Part shown: positions 5,664 to 7,123 of the stretch, piece by piece
How positions within the stretch are numbered: the first letter of the stretch is position 1
Layout of the letters: the number at the start of each line of letters is the position of its first letter
Source of the DNA: Endomicrobiia bacterium
GTDB lineage: Bacteria; Elusimicrobiota; Endomicrobiia; Endomicrobiales; Endomicrobiaceae
Direction of reading: 5' to 3'
Assembly: GCA_025998475.1 (NCBI GenBank)
Contig: BNVZ01000061.1
Span: 1-7,123 of the forward strand
Length of the DNA stretch: 7,123 nucleotides
Notes under the pieces: model-generated
What the model was told of the DNA's origin: nothing
Database searches by the model: none
Seen by the model: the letters and a program-made list of their open reading frames with translations, nothing else
Program-made: the position numbers and the translations under genes

Positions 5664-5700
5664 GCTTTTGTGTAAAGTTGTCTTTTAACACGTTTAATTT

Positions 5701-5868
5701 TTACCGGAAATAAGTAGAATTTTGATCATAAATTAAACCCTGCTTATGTATTTTTTGAAATCCACTTTCTAAGTCATCTAAATGCCTAAAACAGGTTTTT
5801 AAGCAAAATTTTTGTTCTTTGGGGAACTCGGGAATGGGAAAAAGACAGAGCGTAAAACTCCTTTGTCT
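5701..5868 (-). pseudogene. Unrecognised open remnant upstream of the antitoxin fossil
   Basis: A 55-codon minus-strand frame lies between a TAA at 5871-5869 and a TAA at 5703-5701. It contains LFPIPEFPKEQKF, RHLDDLESGFQKIH and KQGLIYDQNSTYF. The residue choice looks protein-like, especially in the last 30 codons, but there is no credible start codon. I do not recognise the family. It could be a piece of a toxin or of an unrelated gene, or chance. Confidence 0.3.
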
Positions 5869-5870
5869 TT
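5841..5870. other. Hairpin, possible bidirectional terminator
   Basis: AAAGACA (5841-5847) pairs with TGTCTTT (5864-5870). GAG (5848-5850) pairs with CTC (5858-5860), with a 3-nt bulge and a 7-nt loop. T-rich sequence follows on either strand. It overlaps the unrecognised open remnant, which weakens the case that the remnant is coding here. Confidence 0.35.
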
Positions 5871-5933
5871 ATTTTACCAAAGGAACTTTACTCAAAGTCT
5901 ATTTTACACTACCATATTTATTGCTTTTATTTT

Positions 5934-7123
5934 TTAGACACAACTGCTATGATTACTGAAAGATCGTCATTTAGCGTCTCCCACACCCTGATCTTTCTAG
6001 TCTTTCTACCTTTTACAACATCTACCTGCTTTGGCGGGGTCTTTTTCTACTCCGTTTTCTCCGCAGCAAGCAATAGCTATCCATCAAGTTGGAATATGCC
6101 TCACGCAACTTCTCTTTAAATTCATTCTCTCCGCTTCGTATTGCAAACTCTAACGACTTATCATAATATCTTTCTGCTTCGTCAGGGTTTTTTTCTGTTT
6201 CGTCTTCTATGGGCAATAAGTATCTCCATTTTCTGTTTTAACTGCTAACTCTAACGACTTATCATAATATCTTTCAGCTTTGCCATGGTCTTGTTCTGCT
6301 CCGTATTTTCTGTAGCAATAGACTCCACCCAAGTCGGAAATACGCCTCACCCAATTTTTCTTGAAGGTTAGGGTCAGCTACAACAAGTGAGCATCCATCA
6401 AAATAACCTATTGCTGTGACAAGATTTCGTGTTATTCTTTCTTCTTTATTTCCATCAAGATACATCTTCCCCAATTAATATAGAGCTTTGGCATTTCCTC
6501 GTTTTGCTTTTGCTTTGAGCTTATCTAATTCTAACAACATTGTTTCTTGCGATGTTAGTGATGAACTTGAGCTACTTGAGCTTGAACTGCTTTAGACTAT
6601 TATCACTTGAAGACGTACTAGGTGGTGATGACAATGAGGTTGATGCTGAGCTAGCTGATTGTTTTGCTTTTTCTTCTGCTTCTGCTCTTGTTCTTTCTTC
6701 TTCTTGTTTTTCTTTTTCTTCTGCCTGTGCTTTTATTTCTTTTTCTTTTTCAACTTTTGCTTTTTCTGTTTCTACTTCAACTTTTCCTCTTTCTTCTTCT
6801 TCTGTTCTTTCTTCTTCTTGTTTTATTGCTTTAGCATCTGCTACTCGTTTGTCTTCTTCCCGCTCTTCCCGCAGCTTTTTCATCCGCACTTCCAATTCTT
6901 TTTCTACTTCTTTTTTTATCTCTTCCCGTTCTTTTGCCTGCTCTTCCAGAACTTCTTCCCGCTCTCTTTTCAGCACTTCCTGCACGCTTCACAGCGTTTA
7001 TTCCGCTCTTTTCAGCTTTTCTTCCAGCTCTTCCACTTCTTTTGCTTTTTCTCTTTCTTTTGCTCTTTGTGCTTCTTCTACTTGTTTTACTTTCTCTGGA
7101 GTAGCAGTTCTTCTGTTTACAAG
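5934..7123 (-). pseudogene. Charged coiled-coil plus Sel1/TPR-like repeat protein, heavily broken, open at window edge
   Basis: The order on the minus strand is as follows. A Glu/Lys/Arg coiled coil begins at the window edge (VEEAQRAKEREKAKEVEELE) and is interrupted by TAA 7000-6998 and TGA 6991-6989. The longest coiled-coil segment, about 6650-6985, follows. Next is a Ser-rich linker with a frameshift near 6590, then KLKAKAKRGNAKALY, a TAA at 6477-6475, and LGKMYLDGN. Two repeat units follow, readable only by changing frame near 6330, 6215 and 6050: LGEAYFRLG / YGAEQDHGKAERYYDKSLE and KLREAYSNL / NGVEKDPAKAGR. The pattern A...LG..Y..G.GVE.D..KA..YY.K matches Sel1-like repeats, which scaffold protein interactions. 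A last frame ends VWETLNDDLSVIIAVVSKK with TAA 5936-5934; its membership is uncertain. Two stops in the first segment and about five later lesions make a functional product unlikely. Confidence 0.7.
6146..6275. repeat. 29-bp exact direct repeat within the Sel1-like region
   Basis: Positions 6146-6174 and 6247-6275 are identical over 29 bases (beginning AACTCTAACGACTT) with an offset of 101 bp. Both encode the AERYYDKSLE helix of adjacent Sel1-like units. The offset is not a multiple of three, so an indel occurred between them after duplication. Confidence 0.85.

Noticed and set aside
1..7123. CRISPR array, tRNA or complete rRNA genes
   Set aside because: No regularly spaced repeats, cloverleaf-forming segments or long rRNA similarity were seen on either strand.

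Overview
The window is AT-rich and sparsely coded. Broken genes outnumber intact ones. The intact genes are bacterial: an M23 peptidase, a SurA/PpiD-like chaperone, a stand-alone methionine-synthase activation domain and a PHP phosphoesterase. A pyruvate:ferredoxin oxidoreductase beta subunit points to an anaerobe. Anaerobic genes plus heavy gene decay suggest a host-restricted anaerobe with a shrinking genome. An Endomicrobium-like Elusimicrobiota endosymbiont of termite-gut protists fits best, but this is inference from gene style, not from a marker gene.

Layout. At 1-624 (minus) is porB, cut after about 167 residues and continued by a Glu/Lys/Arg-rich tract. At 625-1225 there is no intact gene, only the 5' remnant of an IS5-type transposase and a perfect 14-bp inverted repeat spanning 102 bp. 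At 1226-3141 (plus) is a cell-envelope cluster: an intact membrane-anchored M23 metallopeptidase, a frameshifted bactofilin gene starting inside its stop codon, and a membrane-anchored SurA-N/PpiD-like protein with an odd C-terminal tail. At 3142-3799 there is no intact gene, but the 3' end of an unrecognised minus-strand gene survives and a polypyrimidine tract follows. At 3800-5463 (minus) are the MetH activation-domain protein and a PHP phosphoesterase, both intact. At 5464-5933 are remnants of a RelB/DinJ-type antitoxin and of an unrecognised reading frame. At 5934-7123 (minus, open at the right edge) is a heavily broken gene for a long charged coiled coil, a Ser-rich linker and Sel1/TPR-like repeats.

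How the genes relate. The M23 peptidase and bactofilin form a recurrent cell-shape pair, in which the cytoskeletal bactofilin localises a peptidoglycan hydrolase. Here the hydrolase survives and the scaffold is dead. PorB would need PorA, and neither a complete PorB nor PorA is present here. I found no intact novel system. The points most worth a second look are the charged coiled-coil/Sel1 family, whose composition recurs at the broken end of porB, and the set of gene fossils that a standard ORF caller would miss.
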